From positions 11,610 through 32,348 of the forward strand of contig MHPA01000006.1 in assembly GCA_001820255.1 (NCBI GenBank): DNA of 20,739 bases, given 5' to 3'. The position numbers and the translations under genes were made by a program. The stretch comes from Candidatus Staskawiczbacteria bacterium RIFCSPLOWO2_01_FULL_38_12b (GTDB lineage: Bacteria > Patescibacteriota > Minisyncoccia > Minisyncoccales > Staskawiczbacteraceae). Position 1 is the first letter of the stretch; each line of letters begins with the position of its first letter. Positions 1 to 7,034 of the stretch are shown one piece after another. The notes under the pieces were generated by a model. It did no database searches. It was not told the DNA's origin and saw only the letters and a list, made by a program, of their open reading frames with translations.

Positions 1-2745
1 ATCAACGCAGCCGATAAAATCGATATTGTGTTCTATGGTCAAAACCGTGTTTCCCCTATCAACTAAATTCCGCAAAACCGAAACCAGTTTTTTAATATCT
101 TCAAAATGCAAACCGGTAGTGGGTTCATCTAAAATGTATAACGTTTTTCCGGTGTCGCGGCGTGAAAGTTCCGTTGCCAATTTTATGCGCTGTGCTTCCC
201 CTCCCGACAAAGACGTTGCGGCCTGACCTAACTCAACATACGAAAGCCCCACTTCTTTTAAGGTTTTCATTTTATCGTATGCCCCTGGGATGTTTTTAAA
301 AAATTCTCCAGCTTCTTCAATGGTCATCTTTAACACATCAGCGATGTTTTTTTCTTTATAGGTAATTTCCAGCACTTCTTTACTGTAGCGTTTGCCACGG
401 CATTCCTCGCATTCAACATAAATATCGGGTAGAAAATACATTTCCACTTTTTTGGTTCCCTGGCCTTCGCATGATTCGCACCGTCCGCCTTTGACATTAA
501 AACTGAACCGGCCGGCCGAATAGCCGCGAATTCTGGCCTCTTTGGTTTGGGTAAATAAATCACGGATGAAAGAAAACGCCCCAGTGTAAGTTACGGGGTT
601 TGACCTTGGAGTCCGCCCAATGGGCGACTGATCAACCAAGACCACTTTATTGATATGCTCTGCGCCTAAAATTTCTTTATGTAATCCGGGTTCATCTTTT
701 GCGCGGTAAAATTGTTTTAATAATGCGCGCGCTAAAATATCATTTACCAGCGAAGATTTTCCACTGCCAGAAACTCCCGTCACGCAGATGAATTTTCCCA
801 AAGGAAAAGCCACATCAATATTTTTTAAGTTGTGCTCTGTGGCACCTTTTACGGTTAAAAATTTTGAATTTTGAGATTTTAATTTTGAATTTATTTGGGA
901 TTTGGGATTTATGGTTTGGGGTTTTGGCATATCAAAAACTTTTTTTCTTCCCGACAAGTACTCTCCTGTAAGGCATTTGGACTTTAAAATTTGTTTTGGC
1001 GTTCCTTCAAATACCACTTTGCCTCCATGTTTTCCGGCACCCGGCCCGATATCAATAATCCAGTCTGAAGCCATCATGGTTTGGGAATCATGCTCAACCA
1101 CAATCACCGTATTTCCCAAATCGCGCAGTTGCAATAGTGTGGCAATCAATCGATGCTGGTCGCGGGCGTGCAAACCAATAGACGGCTCGTCTAAAATGTA
1201 CAATACTCCGGATAACTTTGATCCGATTTGCGTAGCCAATCTAATGCGCTGCTCTTCTCCGCCCGATAATGTGCCCGCTTTTCTATCTAAATTCAAATAA
1301 TTCAACCCCACGTCAATTAAAAATTGCGTACGGTCAATAATTTCTTTTATAATCGGCTGGCTGATTTTTGTATCATTGGCGCCCAGTTTTTTTTGTAGGC
1401 CGGCAAAAAAGTCTTGCAGGGCGTCAACCGGCATTTGTACAATTTCATTAATCGGCCTATCTCCCACCGTTACCGCCAGTACTTCAGGCTTTAAACGCTT
1501 GCCCAAACAGGTGGGGCATTGGCGAATCACCATATACTGGTCAATTTCCTGGCGCGTCCAATCGGAATCGGTTTCATGATACCTTCTTTCCAAATTTTCC
1601 ACGACGCCTTCAAAACCCGTATTGCCTGTGGTGAGCGAAGTCGAACCATCGCCATGCAAAATAATATCAATGATTTTTGGAGGCAAATTTTTTACCGGTT
1701 CATTTAAAGAAAAGTGGTGCTTTTGGGCTACTTCTTCCAATTTCCAATTAAACCAACCCTGCCGGCCAACTTTATGGCTGGCCGAAGACCAGGCGCGAAT
1801 GGCGCCCTCGGCAATGCTTAAATTTTTATTGGGAATTACTAATTCGGGAGAAACTTCCAGTTTTTCACCAAGACCCGTACAATCCGGACAGGCGCCGTAA
1901 GGATTATTAAACGAAAACATACGGGGCTCCAGTTCCGCTAAGGAAATGCCACAATCCTCGCAGGCAAAATGCTCGCTAAAAATTAAATCTTTATTTTTAT
2001 TACTAATAATCACAATTCCCTTTCCTAATTTCAATGCCGTTTCCAAAGAGTCAACTAATCGTGACCTATCCAAATCCTTATTCCCTTCGGCTCCGCTCAG
2101 GGCAGGCAATATCAATCGATCAACCACCGCATCAATGCTATGCTTTTTATTTTTATCCATCTGCTTCCCCAAAGCTTCTTCTATTAGATACATATCGCCA
2201 TCAATTCTTACGCGCACAAATCCGGCTCGCTGGATTTCTTGCAATATCGCCGTATGTTCGCCTTTTTTACTTTTTATAACCGGACCTAAAATGGCAACTT
2301 CAGTATTTTTGGGAAGCCGCAAAACCTGGTCTACAATTTGGTCAATGGTTTGCTTTGAAATGGGCTTGGAGCAATTTGGGCAGTGTGGTTTGCCGATTCG
2401 TGCATATAAAAGCCGCAGGTAATCATAAATTTCGGTAATGGTGCCGACGGTTGAGCGCGGATTGTGTATCGATTTTCGCTGGTCAATAGAAATGGCCGGA
2501 CTGATGCCTTCTATTTTATCAACATCGGGTTTATCCATTACCCCCAAAAACTGCCGGGCATAAGCCGACAAACTTTCCACGTATCTTCGCTGGCCTTCTG
2601 CGTAAAGTGTATCAAACGCCAAAGAAGACTTTCCAGAACCGGACAATCCCGTAATCACCACCAACTTATTTTTGGGAATATCCAAATCAATATTTTTGAG
2701 GTTGTGAACTCTAGCACCTCTTATTTTAATAACATCGTTTTTCAT
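1..2745 (-). CDS. uvrA: UvrA, excinuclease ABC subunit A (C-terminus outside window)
   Basis: UvrA is the damage-recognition ATPase of nucleotide excision repair; it dimerises, loads UvrB on damaged DNA and acts in the cytoplasm. About 915 codons are open from ATG 2743-2745 to the window edge. Visible in order are the first Walker A (GLSGSGKSS), a CxxC...CxxC zinc module (CEDCG, CPDC), LSGGEEQRIRLA with ILDEPSIGLH, the second Walker A (GVSGSGKSSL), the second zinc module (CESCEGQG, CEEC), and LSGGEAQRIKLA with ILDEPTTGLH. Only the last part after the second Walker B is missing. The gene carries two in-frame 20-nt stem-loop elements (1629-1648, 2083-2102) and an AT-rich repeat-derived linker before the second ATPase half (859-926). 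The start is fixed by MKNDVIKIRGARVHNLKNID, a normal UvrA beginning. Identification is secure. Confidence 0.97.
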   Translation of the reverse strand, partial: MKNDVIKIRGARVHNLKNIDLDIPKNKLVVITGLSGSGKSSLAFDTLYAEGQRRYVESLSAYARQFLGVMDKPDVDKIEGISPAISIDQRKSIHNPRSTVGTITEIYDYLRLLYARIGKPHCPNCSKPISKQTIDQIVDQVLRLPKNTEVAILGPVIKSKKGEHTAILQEIQRAGFVRVRIDGDMYLIEEALGKQMDKNKKHSIDAVVDRLILPALSGAEGNKDLDRSRLVDSLETALKLGKGIVIISNKNKDLIFSEHFACEDCGISLAELEPRMFSFNNPYGACPDCTGLGEKLEVSPELVIPNKNLSIAEGAIRAWSSASHKVGRQGWFNWKLEEVAQKHHFSLNEPVKNLPPKIIDIILHGDGSTSLTTGNTGFEGVVENLERRYHETDSDWTRQEIDQYMVIRQCPTCLGKRLKPEVLAVTVGDRPINEIVQMPVDALQDFFAGLQKKLGANDTKISQPIIKEIIDRTQFLIDVGLNYLNLDRKAGTLSGGEEQRIRLATQIGSKLSGVLYILDEPSIGLHARDQHRLIATLLQLRDLGNTVIVVEHDSQTMMASDWIIDIGPGAGKHGGKVVFEGTPKQILKSKCLTGEYLSGRKKVFDMPKPQTINPKSQINSKLKSQNSKFLTVKGATEHNLKNIDVAFPLGKFICVTGVSGSGKSSLVNDILARALLKQFYRAKDEPGLHKEILGAEHINKVVLVDQSPIGRTPRSNPVTYTGAFSFIRDLFTQTKEARIRGYSAGRFSFNVKGGRCESCEGQGTKKVEMYFLPDIYVECEECRGKRYSKEVLEITYKEKNIADVLKMTIEEAGEFFKNIPGAYDKMKTLKEVGLSYVELGQAATSLSGGEAQRIKLATELSRRDTGKTLYILDEPTTGLHFEDIKKLVSVLRNLVDRGNTVLTIEHNIDFIGCVD
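859..926. repeat. AT-rich word repeat in the uvrA linker
   Basis: AATTTTGA, ATTTTGAG and TTGGGATTT-type words lie in frame. They encode a low-complexity Lys/Ser/Gln/Asn linker (PKSQINSKLKSQNSKF) just before the second ATPase half. The style matches the intergenic word repeats at 11677-11807. Confidence 0.65.
1629..1648. repeat. 20-nt dispersed stem-loop element inside uvrA, copy 2
   Basis: On the minus strand it is TGGT-TCGACTTCGCTC-ACCA, in frame as GSTSLTT. The inner pairing is CGA/TCG. Confidence 0.8.
2083..2102. repeat. 20-nt dispersed stem-loop element inside uvrA, copy 1
   Basis: CCCT-TCGGCTCCGCTC-AGGG on the plus strand, read in frame on the minus strand as part of ALSGAEG. Confidence 0.8.
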
Positions 2746-2756
2746 ATAAATATCGC

Positions 2757-2785
2757 ATTATACAACTTCTATGAGACTGATTCAA
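2757..2785 (-). promoter_or_regulatory. uvrA promoter, near-leaderless
   Basis: On the minus strand there is TTGAAT (2780-2785), a 17-nt spacer and a perfect TATAAT (2757-2762). The expected start of transcription is about 5 nt before the uvrA ATG, so the mRNA would be nearly leaderless. That fits the absence of a Shine-Dalgarno site. Inferred from consensus only. Confidence 0.65.
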
Positions 2786-2827
2786 TAGGTCAAACTTCTT
2801 TAAAATATGACCCTTTTACTGAATTCT

Positions 2828-3876
2828 AGTTTCTAACACAACGATTTGTTAGTGATTAATTGATAAAATTTCTCCGAGGGAGTTTGAAAAGCAAGTATTT
2901 TCCTGGGTCGTTAATTAAGTTGCTCCTCTGCTTCCCTGATTGCCAAAATGGGTATGGTATTGAAATCTGTTCCCTTTAGGAAATACTGCCGAATGAGACC
3001 GTTGGTGTTTTCATTCGTTCCTCGTTGCCACGGAGAGTAGGGATCGACAAAGTAGACCTGGATTTTTGTTTCTTCGGTAAACAGTTTGTGTTCTGCCATC
3101 TCCGTGCCTCGGTCATAGGTTAATGTCTTCCGAAACTGTTTTGGGATGCGTTTGAAGGCTTTAGCAAACTCATTTCTGACAGAAAAAGCATCTTCTTTTT
3201 TAATGACACCAGGAGAGTTAATCTCATCGTTCTCTCCGCTAAGGTGTCCAACGCACTATTTCTACCTCTACCAATGATTAAGTCTCCCTCCCAATGTCCT
3301 GATGCGGTGCTTTACTTCTTCAGGACGTTCGGAAATGCTGATGATATCTCGTATACCGGGCTTTCGTGAGTGAGTATACTTTCTTGGTTGCCTCAACTTC
3401 CTTTCTTGTCGCAGCTCTTTCATTAATGTTTTCTTCAGTTCTCCTCTGGGTAAACAATAGAGGTGCTGATAGATTGTTTCGTGGGATATTCTCATAGTGG
3501 TATCATTAGGATAATCTATCACTGTCCTTTTGGCAATTTCCTCTGGGGATCATTTCTGTTTCAAATGTTCATACACATAGTTTTTTAACCGTCCGCTGGT
3601 TTCTAGTTTCTTCTTTCGTCCCTTCTTTTTGTTATTCGACACGGTGATTTTCTGAGCCCGTAGGACGGAGTAGGATCATTTTTTTCGTTTCACTACTTTC
3701 CATACTTCCCGACTTACCGCACTAGGGTAAAACCCTATCCTTTTTGCGATACCGGTAAAGCTTTCGCATGCATATATTCCCCGGCTGATTTCTTCCCGCT
3801 CTGCCGAGGTAAGGCGGTGGTAGGTGGTATTCATAATGGATTACTATACCACTAACTTACTTTTGCGTTAATTTCT
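2828..3876 (-). mobile_element. IS30-family insertion sequence, degenerate
   Basis: The segment holds a broken IS30-type transposase bounded by imperfect terminal inverted repeats. The left end (2828-2854) and the complement of the right end (3850-3876) share AAC-CAA and the inner GTTAGTG, with many mismatches at the outer side. The length of about 1.05 kb is usual for IS30 elements. No clear target-site duplication is visible, so the outer ends are approximate. The insertion lies between uvrA and a divergent cassette and interrupts no recognisable gene. Confidence 0.7.
2911..3834 (-). pseudogene. IS30-family transposase, inactivated
   Basis: Translating from ATG 3832-3834 gives an IS30-like N-terminus (LTSAEREEISRG, helix-turn-helix region) and the middle part ISHETIYQHLY and SISERPEEV. 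The DDE core follows: GHWEGDLIIGRG, TYDRGTEMAEH, and DPYSPWQRGTNENTNG with the terminal Glu. The reading frame is broken. In-frame TGA codons lie at 3676-3678 and 3550-3552, the latter at the conserved Trp of the WSPEEIA motif. The frame slips near 3300 and slips back near 3228, so only about 70 nt are out of phase and the C-terminal part returns to the original frame. Full length would be about 307 aa, near normal for the family. An active protein is unlikely; single-base errors in the assembly could explain the two compensating frameshifts but not both stops. Confidence 0.88.
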
Positions 3877-3896
3877 TGAACTCGGGGGTAAAAAGC

Positions 3897-3925
3897 TTGA
3901 CATTAGCTTACATATATGCTATACT
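3897..3925 (+). promoter_or_regulatory. Strong sigma-70 type promoter of the 4037 gene
   Basis: TTGACA (3897-3902), a 17-nt spacer and TATACT (3920-3925), preceded by an extended -10 TGC. This is one of the best consensus promoters in the window. Predicted transcription starts near 3932, giving a leader of about 105 nt. Confidence 0.8.
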
Positions 3926-3957
3926 AGCTGCACTTAACAACCTGTTCTTTTATATCT

Positions 3958-4011
3958 CATTTCACACGATTTTGCCCATAATACTTTTTACTGGTAAAAT
4001 CGTGTGAAATG
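3958..4011 (+). promoter_or_regulatory. Long hairpin in the 5' leader of the 4037 gene
   Basis: A perfect 16-bp inverted repeat (3958-3973 with 3996-4011; CATTTCACACGATTTT on the left arm) is extended by up to three more pairs including one G-U, closing an apical loop of about 16 nt. It ends 16 nt before the ribosome binding site and has no T-tract directly after it. It is therefore more likely a 5' stabiliser or regulatory structure than a terminator. Its function is inferred. Confidence 0.6.
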
Positions 4012-4036
4012 TGCTCCACTTTTTTAGGAGAAAGTT

Positions 4037-4627
4037 ATGATTAAGGTCAGCGTCGCCACGGTTCGGTGTGTCCTGTTCCTCATCCGCGTCGGAGCGGAAA
4101 GTTGGAGCCGGATCCCCAAGACGTTGCAGGAACTGGATCCGGTAGCCGATGCGCCTCAGGTGCAACCCTCCGCCCCAAGGACGGGGGGGCGGGAATTCTT
4201 GCCCTCTGTTGGTAACTGCGGCCTCCTGGAATTCTTTGAAGGGCTTGAAAAAGCCACCTTCCAGGTCTTCCAGGCCTCCTGGAAGAAGGTTGCTGATAAG
4301 GACGGCAAAGATTTATTCTTGTTGCGCTTCATGGCGTGTCCTGCCCATGAAATCAACTGGGAGAATCGGCGCCCCTTTGCATGGATGCAAGAGGCGTGTC
4401 GTGAGGCTTGTGGTCTGGCCGGCTACTTGGTGAGGGGGTATTGTAACCCCTTCTACGAGGGGGAAAAAGAAATCCCCGGCGTTCACGCCCTTAGCGTCAA
4501 CGCCATCGCCCCCGATGAGAATCGGGAGGAACGTTGGCTGGTGGACGCACAAGGTCAGCCGTTGTTGGGCAAGAAGCCCAGCAGACGGTTGGTCATCACC
4601 GACGAGGGGGAGGTTAAGCTGGCGTAG
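4037..4627 (+). CDS. Unrecognised 196-aa protein in a self-contained expression cassette
   Basis: I do not recognise the family. The start at ATG 4037 is supported by AGGAGA (4027-4032), 4 nt before it. This is one of only two clear Shine-Dalgarno sites in the window. The protein has a short hydrophobic N-terminal stretch (VATVRCVLFLIRV, too short and basic for a convincing membrane anchor), a Pro-rich segment near residues 40-50, then a likely globular part with FFEGLEKATFQVFQASWKKV and a Cys/Trp-containing centre (CPAHEINWENRRPFAWMQEA). The C-terminus is polar (KPSRRLVITDEGEVKLA). Codons are clearly GC-richer than in the flanking genes. It is monocistronic, with its own promoter, leader hairpin and terminator, which suggests high independent expression or horizontal acquisition. 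Antisense and overlapping ORFs here are by-products of the high G+C. That it is a gene is likely; its function is unknown. Confidence 0.78.
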   Translation: MIKVSVATVRCVLFLIRVGAESWSRIPKTLQELDPVADAPQVQPSAPRTGGREFLPSVGNCGLLEFFEGLEKATFQVFQASWKKVADKDGKDLFLLRFMACPAHEINWENRRPFAWMQEACREACGLAGYLVRGYCNPFYEGEKEIPGVHALSVNAIAPDENREERWLVDAQGQPLLGKKPSRRLVITDEGEVKLA

Positions 4628-4648
4628 GAAACGCCACAAACAAAATAA

Positions 4649-4680
4649 GGGCCGAGTTGCAAGAAGCAACTCGGCCCGTT
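4649..4680 (+). terminator. Rho-independent terminator of the 4037 gene
   Basis: A perfect 12-bp stem GGGCCGAGTTGC / GCAACTCGGCCC with loop AAGAA (4649-4677) is followed by GTTTTATTT. A second small hairpin, GGCGT-AGGAA-ACGCC (4621-4635), lies across the stop codon just upstream. Confidence 0.92.
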
Positions 4681-4699
4681 TTATTTACATTAAATTTTA

Positions 4700-6199
4700 T
4701 CACACTTCTTTAACTTGTGATATTTGCTCTTTATCTTGCTCTGGAGGAACCTGATTTTTTCTTAAAAGCGTCGAAATTTTAGTAATAAGTTCTCCAATTT
4801 CAGGTTCTACGGAAAATGACGAAGTAGCAATAGAACGGCGAAAAATAAGTTTAAAGAGCCGAGGAACATTTTGGGTAATTTGCATTCCAATACGCGGAAC
4901 CGAGTCAATCAGGAGGAACTCTGAATCATTTTTAATATCCGAAAGCAAGGCCCCTATTCGTTCGTATCGTAATGCATTTTCTTTGGGCAGATAAGAATAT
5001 ACGCCAGCGGCGAAGGCAACTTTCATTTCGTAAGCTCCTTTTGGGGCAAGAGATATATGAGAGACGGCTTGTCGCTCCTTTAATTTTTCATTGACAAATT
5101 GAAAATCAAAATTTTCCCTAATGTTAAGATGTTCCATGATGTGAAAAAATTCAAGCGGAGGAATTTTATTTGCGTTTATGGTCATAAGAGAATAAACGGG
5201 AAGTGCTCCCGTAAAACGAGGATTACATTCAAGTGGAAAAATTTCACCAGTCTCTTGGTCTACGATAAGGTCTATGCCAAAAATTCCCTTAAATCCTTTT
5301 TTTCCTAAATGCTCCCCTATTGATTCAGTGATTTTTTGAGCTGTTTTTTCCACTTCTTTATTCCATGGGTGAAATCCCCAATCATGTCCTAAGAAAACTC
5401 CTGTGGGAAGCTGGCCGCAAAGGGCTTCCGGTACGTCAATAAATTGGAGTTGAAGTGTTGAGGTAAGGACTCCCAAGTGGGTTATGCAACCGAGCATTGA
5501 TACCGAAGGTCCTTGAATAAAAGGCGAGATTTGTATTTCTTTATATCTTTGGTCAGCGGAAAGAATTTTATGCGCCACCTGCCAATCATTTTTATTTCTG
5601 ATAAAAAATGTGCCTTGTTCTCCGCTAACATCAAAATCTCCTCGCTGAATCACGGCAGGTTTTTGCCATAGATTATAAATATCTCCAAATGTCTTTGTAA
5701 GAAATTCCTCTTTGGGAAAATGCAGGGTTGGAATATAGGGGAGCCTTAGAGATTCTACGAGATGTCGAAAATTTGCTTTTAAAAGCACATCGTCAAAACT
5801 TTCTGGCTTATTGCCAATCCAATCAATATGCAATTCTTCAAGTTTTTTTACGATAGGAGGGGTAGTTTGATAAAAAAAGAGCCGAAAAGGAGTGCGACGT
5901 GAATTTAAAAATGCCTGAAAGCCAAAATTACCAAGAAGATAACTTGTTGAATGTACTTTTTGTGCTACTTTCGGAAACTTCTCTTCAAGGCAGAAAATTT
6001 TTGCATAGTTGCGCAATGCATCCAAATCGGCTGTATCTTTTACAGAATAAATAACAAAATTTTTAAGAAAAAGTGAAGGAATAATTCTTGGATAGGGGTT
6101 TACCCCAACAGCAATAATTGTTTTCTCCTGCATTTTCTCAAGGATTTTTTTTAGGTTAGGAATCGATTTTTCCCAAGATTGAAAAAGTGCATTGTTCAT
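4700..6199 (-). CDS. ATP-grasp domain protein
   Basis: ATP-grasp enzymes join a carboxylate to an amine or thiol through an acyl-phosphate. This 499-aa protein has an N-terminal pre-ATP-grasp region (about residues 1-130, with IIAVGVNPYPRIIPSLF), the central nucleotide-binding part (KPAVIQRGDFDVSGEQGTFF, IQISPFIQGPSVSM) and the metal-binding strand GIFGIDLIVDQETGEIFPLE followed by ECNPRF, the family's E-x-NPR signature. The C-terminal 150 residues match nothing I know. The substrate cannot be told; distant resemblance is to carbamoyl-phosphate-synthase-like and PylC-like ATP-grasp proteins. Its ATG (6197-6199) overlaps the TGA of the upstream hydrolase in an ATGA junction, so the two are translationally coupled. 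It ends with tandem TGA TAA. The domain call is firm, the product unknown. Confidence 0.88.
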   Translation of the reverse strand: MNNALFQSWEKSIPNLKKILEKMQEKTIIAVGVNPYPRIIPSLFLKNFVIYSVKDTADLDALRNYAKIFCLEEKFPKVAQKVHSTSYLLGNFGFQAFLNSRRTPFRLFFYQTTPPIVKKLEELHIDWIGNKPESFDDVLLKANFRHLVESLRLPYIPTLHFPKEEFLTKTFGDIYNLWQKPAVIQRGDFDVSGEQGTFFIRNKNDWQVAHKILSADQRYKEIQISPFIQGPSVSMLGCITHLGVLTSTLQLQFIDVPEALCGQLPTGVFLGHDWGFHPWNKEVEKTAQKITESIGEHLGKKGFKGIFGIDLIVDQETGEIFPLECNPRFTGALPVYSLMTINANKIPPLEFFHIMEHLNIRENFDFQFVNEKLKERQAVSHISLAPKGAYEMKVAFAAGVYSYLPKENALRYERIGALLSDIKNDSEFLLIDSVPRIGMQITQNVPRLFKLIFRRSIATSSFSVEPEIGELITKISTLLRKNQVPPEQDKEQISQVKEV

Positions 6200-6975
6200 G
6201 ATTTTATGGGAGATTTATCCAATAGGAAGTCACTTATTAATTTTTGATATTGCATACGCAAAGAGGGATCTTTTAAACTATGTGGAGCATCAGCCATTAT
6301 TTCAAGTTTCACTCTGGCCGGGTCTTGGGCGGCGCTTACATAATTTTCAACGGTCTGATGAGGGATAAAATCATCGAGCTGTGACTCAACAACGAGAAGA
6401 TTTCCTTTAAACTTGTTTAGCGCATCAAGTGCGGCATTCGTTTTTGGTTTGAGTATTTGTTTTCGCCATTCTAAAATTGATTTATCGCCTGCATAGTCAA
6501 CCAGGGGATGTGTTAGTTCTTGATCAGGATAATTTGCGGGAGCTTGGATAATAAGGTTTTTACTATTTTTTCTTTCAATTAACCGGATGGCAATGTAGGC
6601 CCCCAAGCTATTTCCAACAATAGTGATGTCATCCGCATCCACTGCATGTTCAGCGATGAGCCGATCGTAGGCAGCTTCCCCGTCGTGTATGAAATTTTCC
6701 ATCGTAAGGACGGGCAGATCCCCTTCGCTTTCTCCATGACCACGCAAATCAAATGTCATAGACACATACCCCAGGCCAGCGACCGTGCTAGCATAATCCG
6801 TTTTGCTGTTCTGATTGCTTTTCCACCCGTGAATAAAAATCACACCAGGTTGTTTCACCTGTAGCTGTTCAGGAAAAAATAGTTTACCTTTGAGTTTTTG
6901 GTCTTCGGAGATGAACTCAATTTCCTGTATATGTTCATTGTCCTCCAATTCTTTGCGGTCAAAATTTTCTTTCAT
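6196..6975 (-). CDS. Alpha/beta hydrolase
   Basis: A 259-aa serine hydrolase of the alpha/beta fold, cytoplasmic (no signal peptide). It has the oxyanion segment VIFIHGW, the strand FDLRGHGESEGD, the nucleophile elbow GNSLG (Ser in the GxSxG pattern), an acidic residue in ESQLDDFIP and the catalytic His in DAPHSL. This is the layout of the acyl-esterase / DUF1749-like group acting on small esters, thioesters or peptides. It is the first gene of a two-gene operon with the ATP-grasp protein, overlapping by 4 bp. The pairing suggests that one enzyme makes and the other cleaves an acyl or amide bond, but that is only inference. The start at ATG 6975 has no Shine-Dalgarno site; the S1 gene upstream ends before a hairpin terminator, so this operon probably has its own promoter. 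Confidence 0.9.
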   Translation of the reverse strand: MKENFDRKELEDNEHIQEIEFISEDQKLKGKLFFPEQLQVKQPGVIFIHGWKSNQNSKTDYASTVAGLGYVSMTFDLRGHGESEGDLPVLTMENFIHDGEAAYDRLIAEHAVDADDITIVGNSLGAYIAIRLIERKNSKNLIIQAPANYPDQELTHPLVDYAGDKSILEWRKQILKPKTNAALDALNKFKGNLLVVESQLDDFIPHQTVENYVSAAQDPARVKLEIMADAPHSLKDPSLRMQYQKLISDFLLDKSPIKS

Positions 6976-6989
6976 TGGTTGATTCTACC

Positions 6990-7016
6990 AAAAAATCGCC
7001 TGTTTGGCGATTTTTT
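6990..7016 (-). terminator. Terminator after the S1-domain gene
   Basis: A perfect 11-bp stem AAAAAATCGCC / GGCGATTTTTT with loop TGTTT. The U-tract is the end of the stem, so it can work in either direction. It lies 19 nt past the S1 gene stop and before the hydrolase start. Confidence 0.8.
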
Positions 7017-7034
7017 AGTTTTTAAACTGCGTAA

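Noticed and set aside
902..2829. Several plus-strand ORFs up to 158 aa
   Set aside because: They are antisense shadows of uvrA, whose motifs are continuous on the minus strand.
2911..3834. TGA read as an amino acid (alternative genetic code)
   Set aside because: The hydrolase ends in TGA within a coupled ATGA junction, and Trp is written TGG in the intact genes; transposase decay is simpler.
4313..4669. 118-aa minus-strand ORF opposite the 196-aa gene
   Set aside because: It runs antisense to a gene with its own promoter, ribosome site and terminator, and through that terminator. High G+C leaves few stops in any frame.
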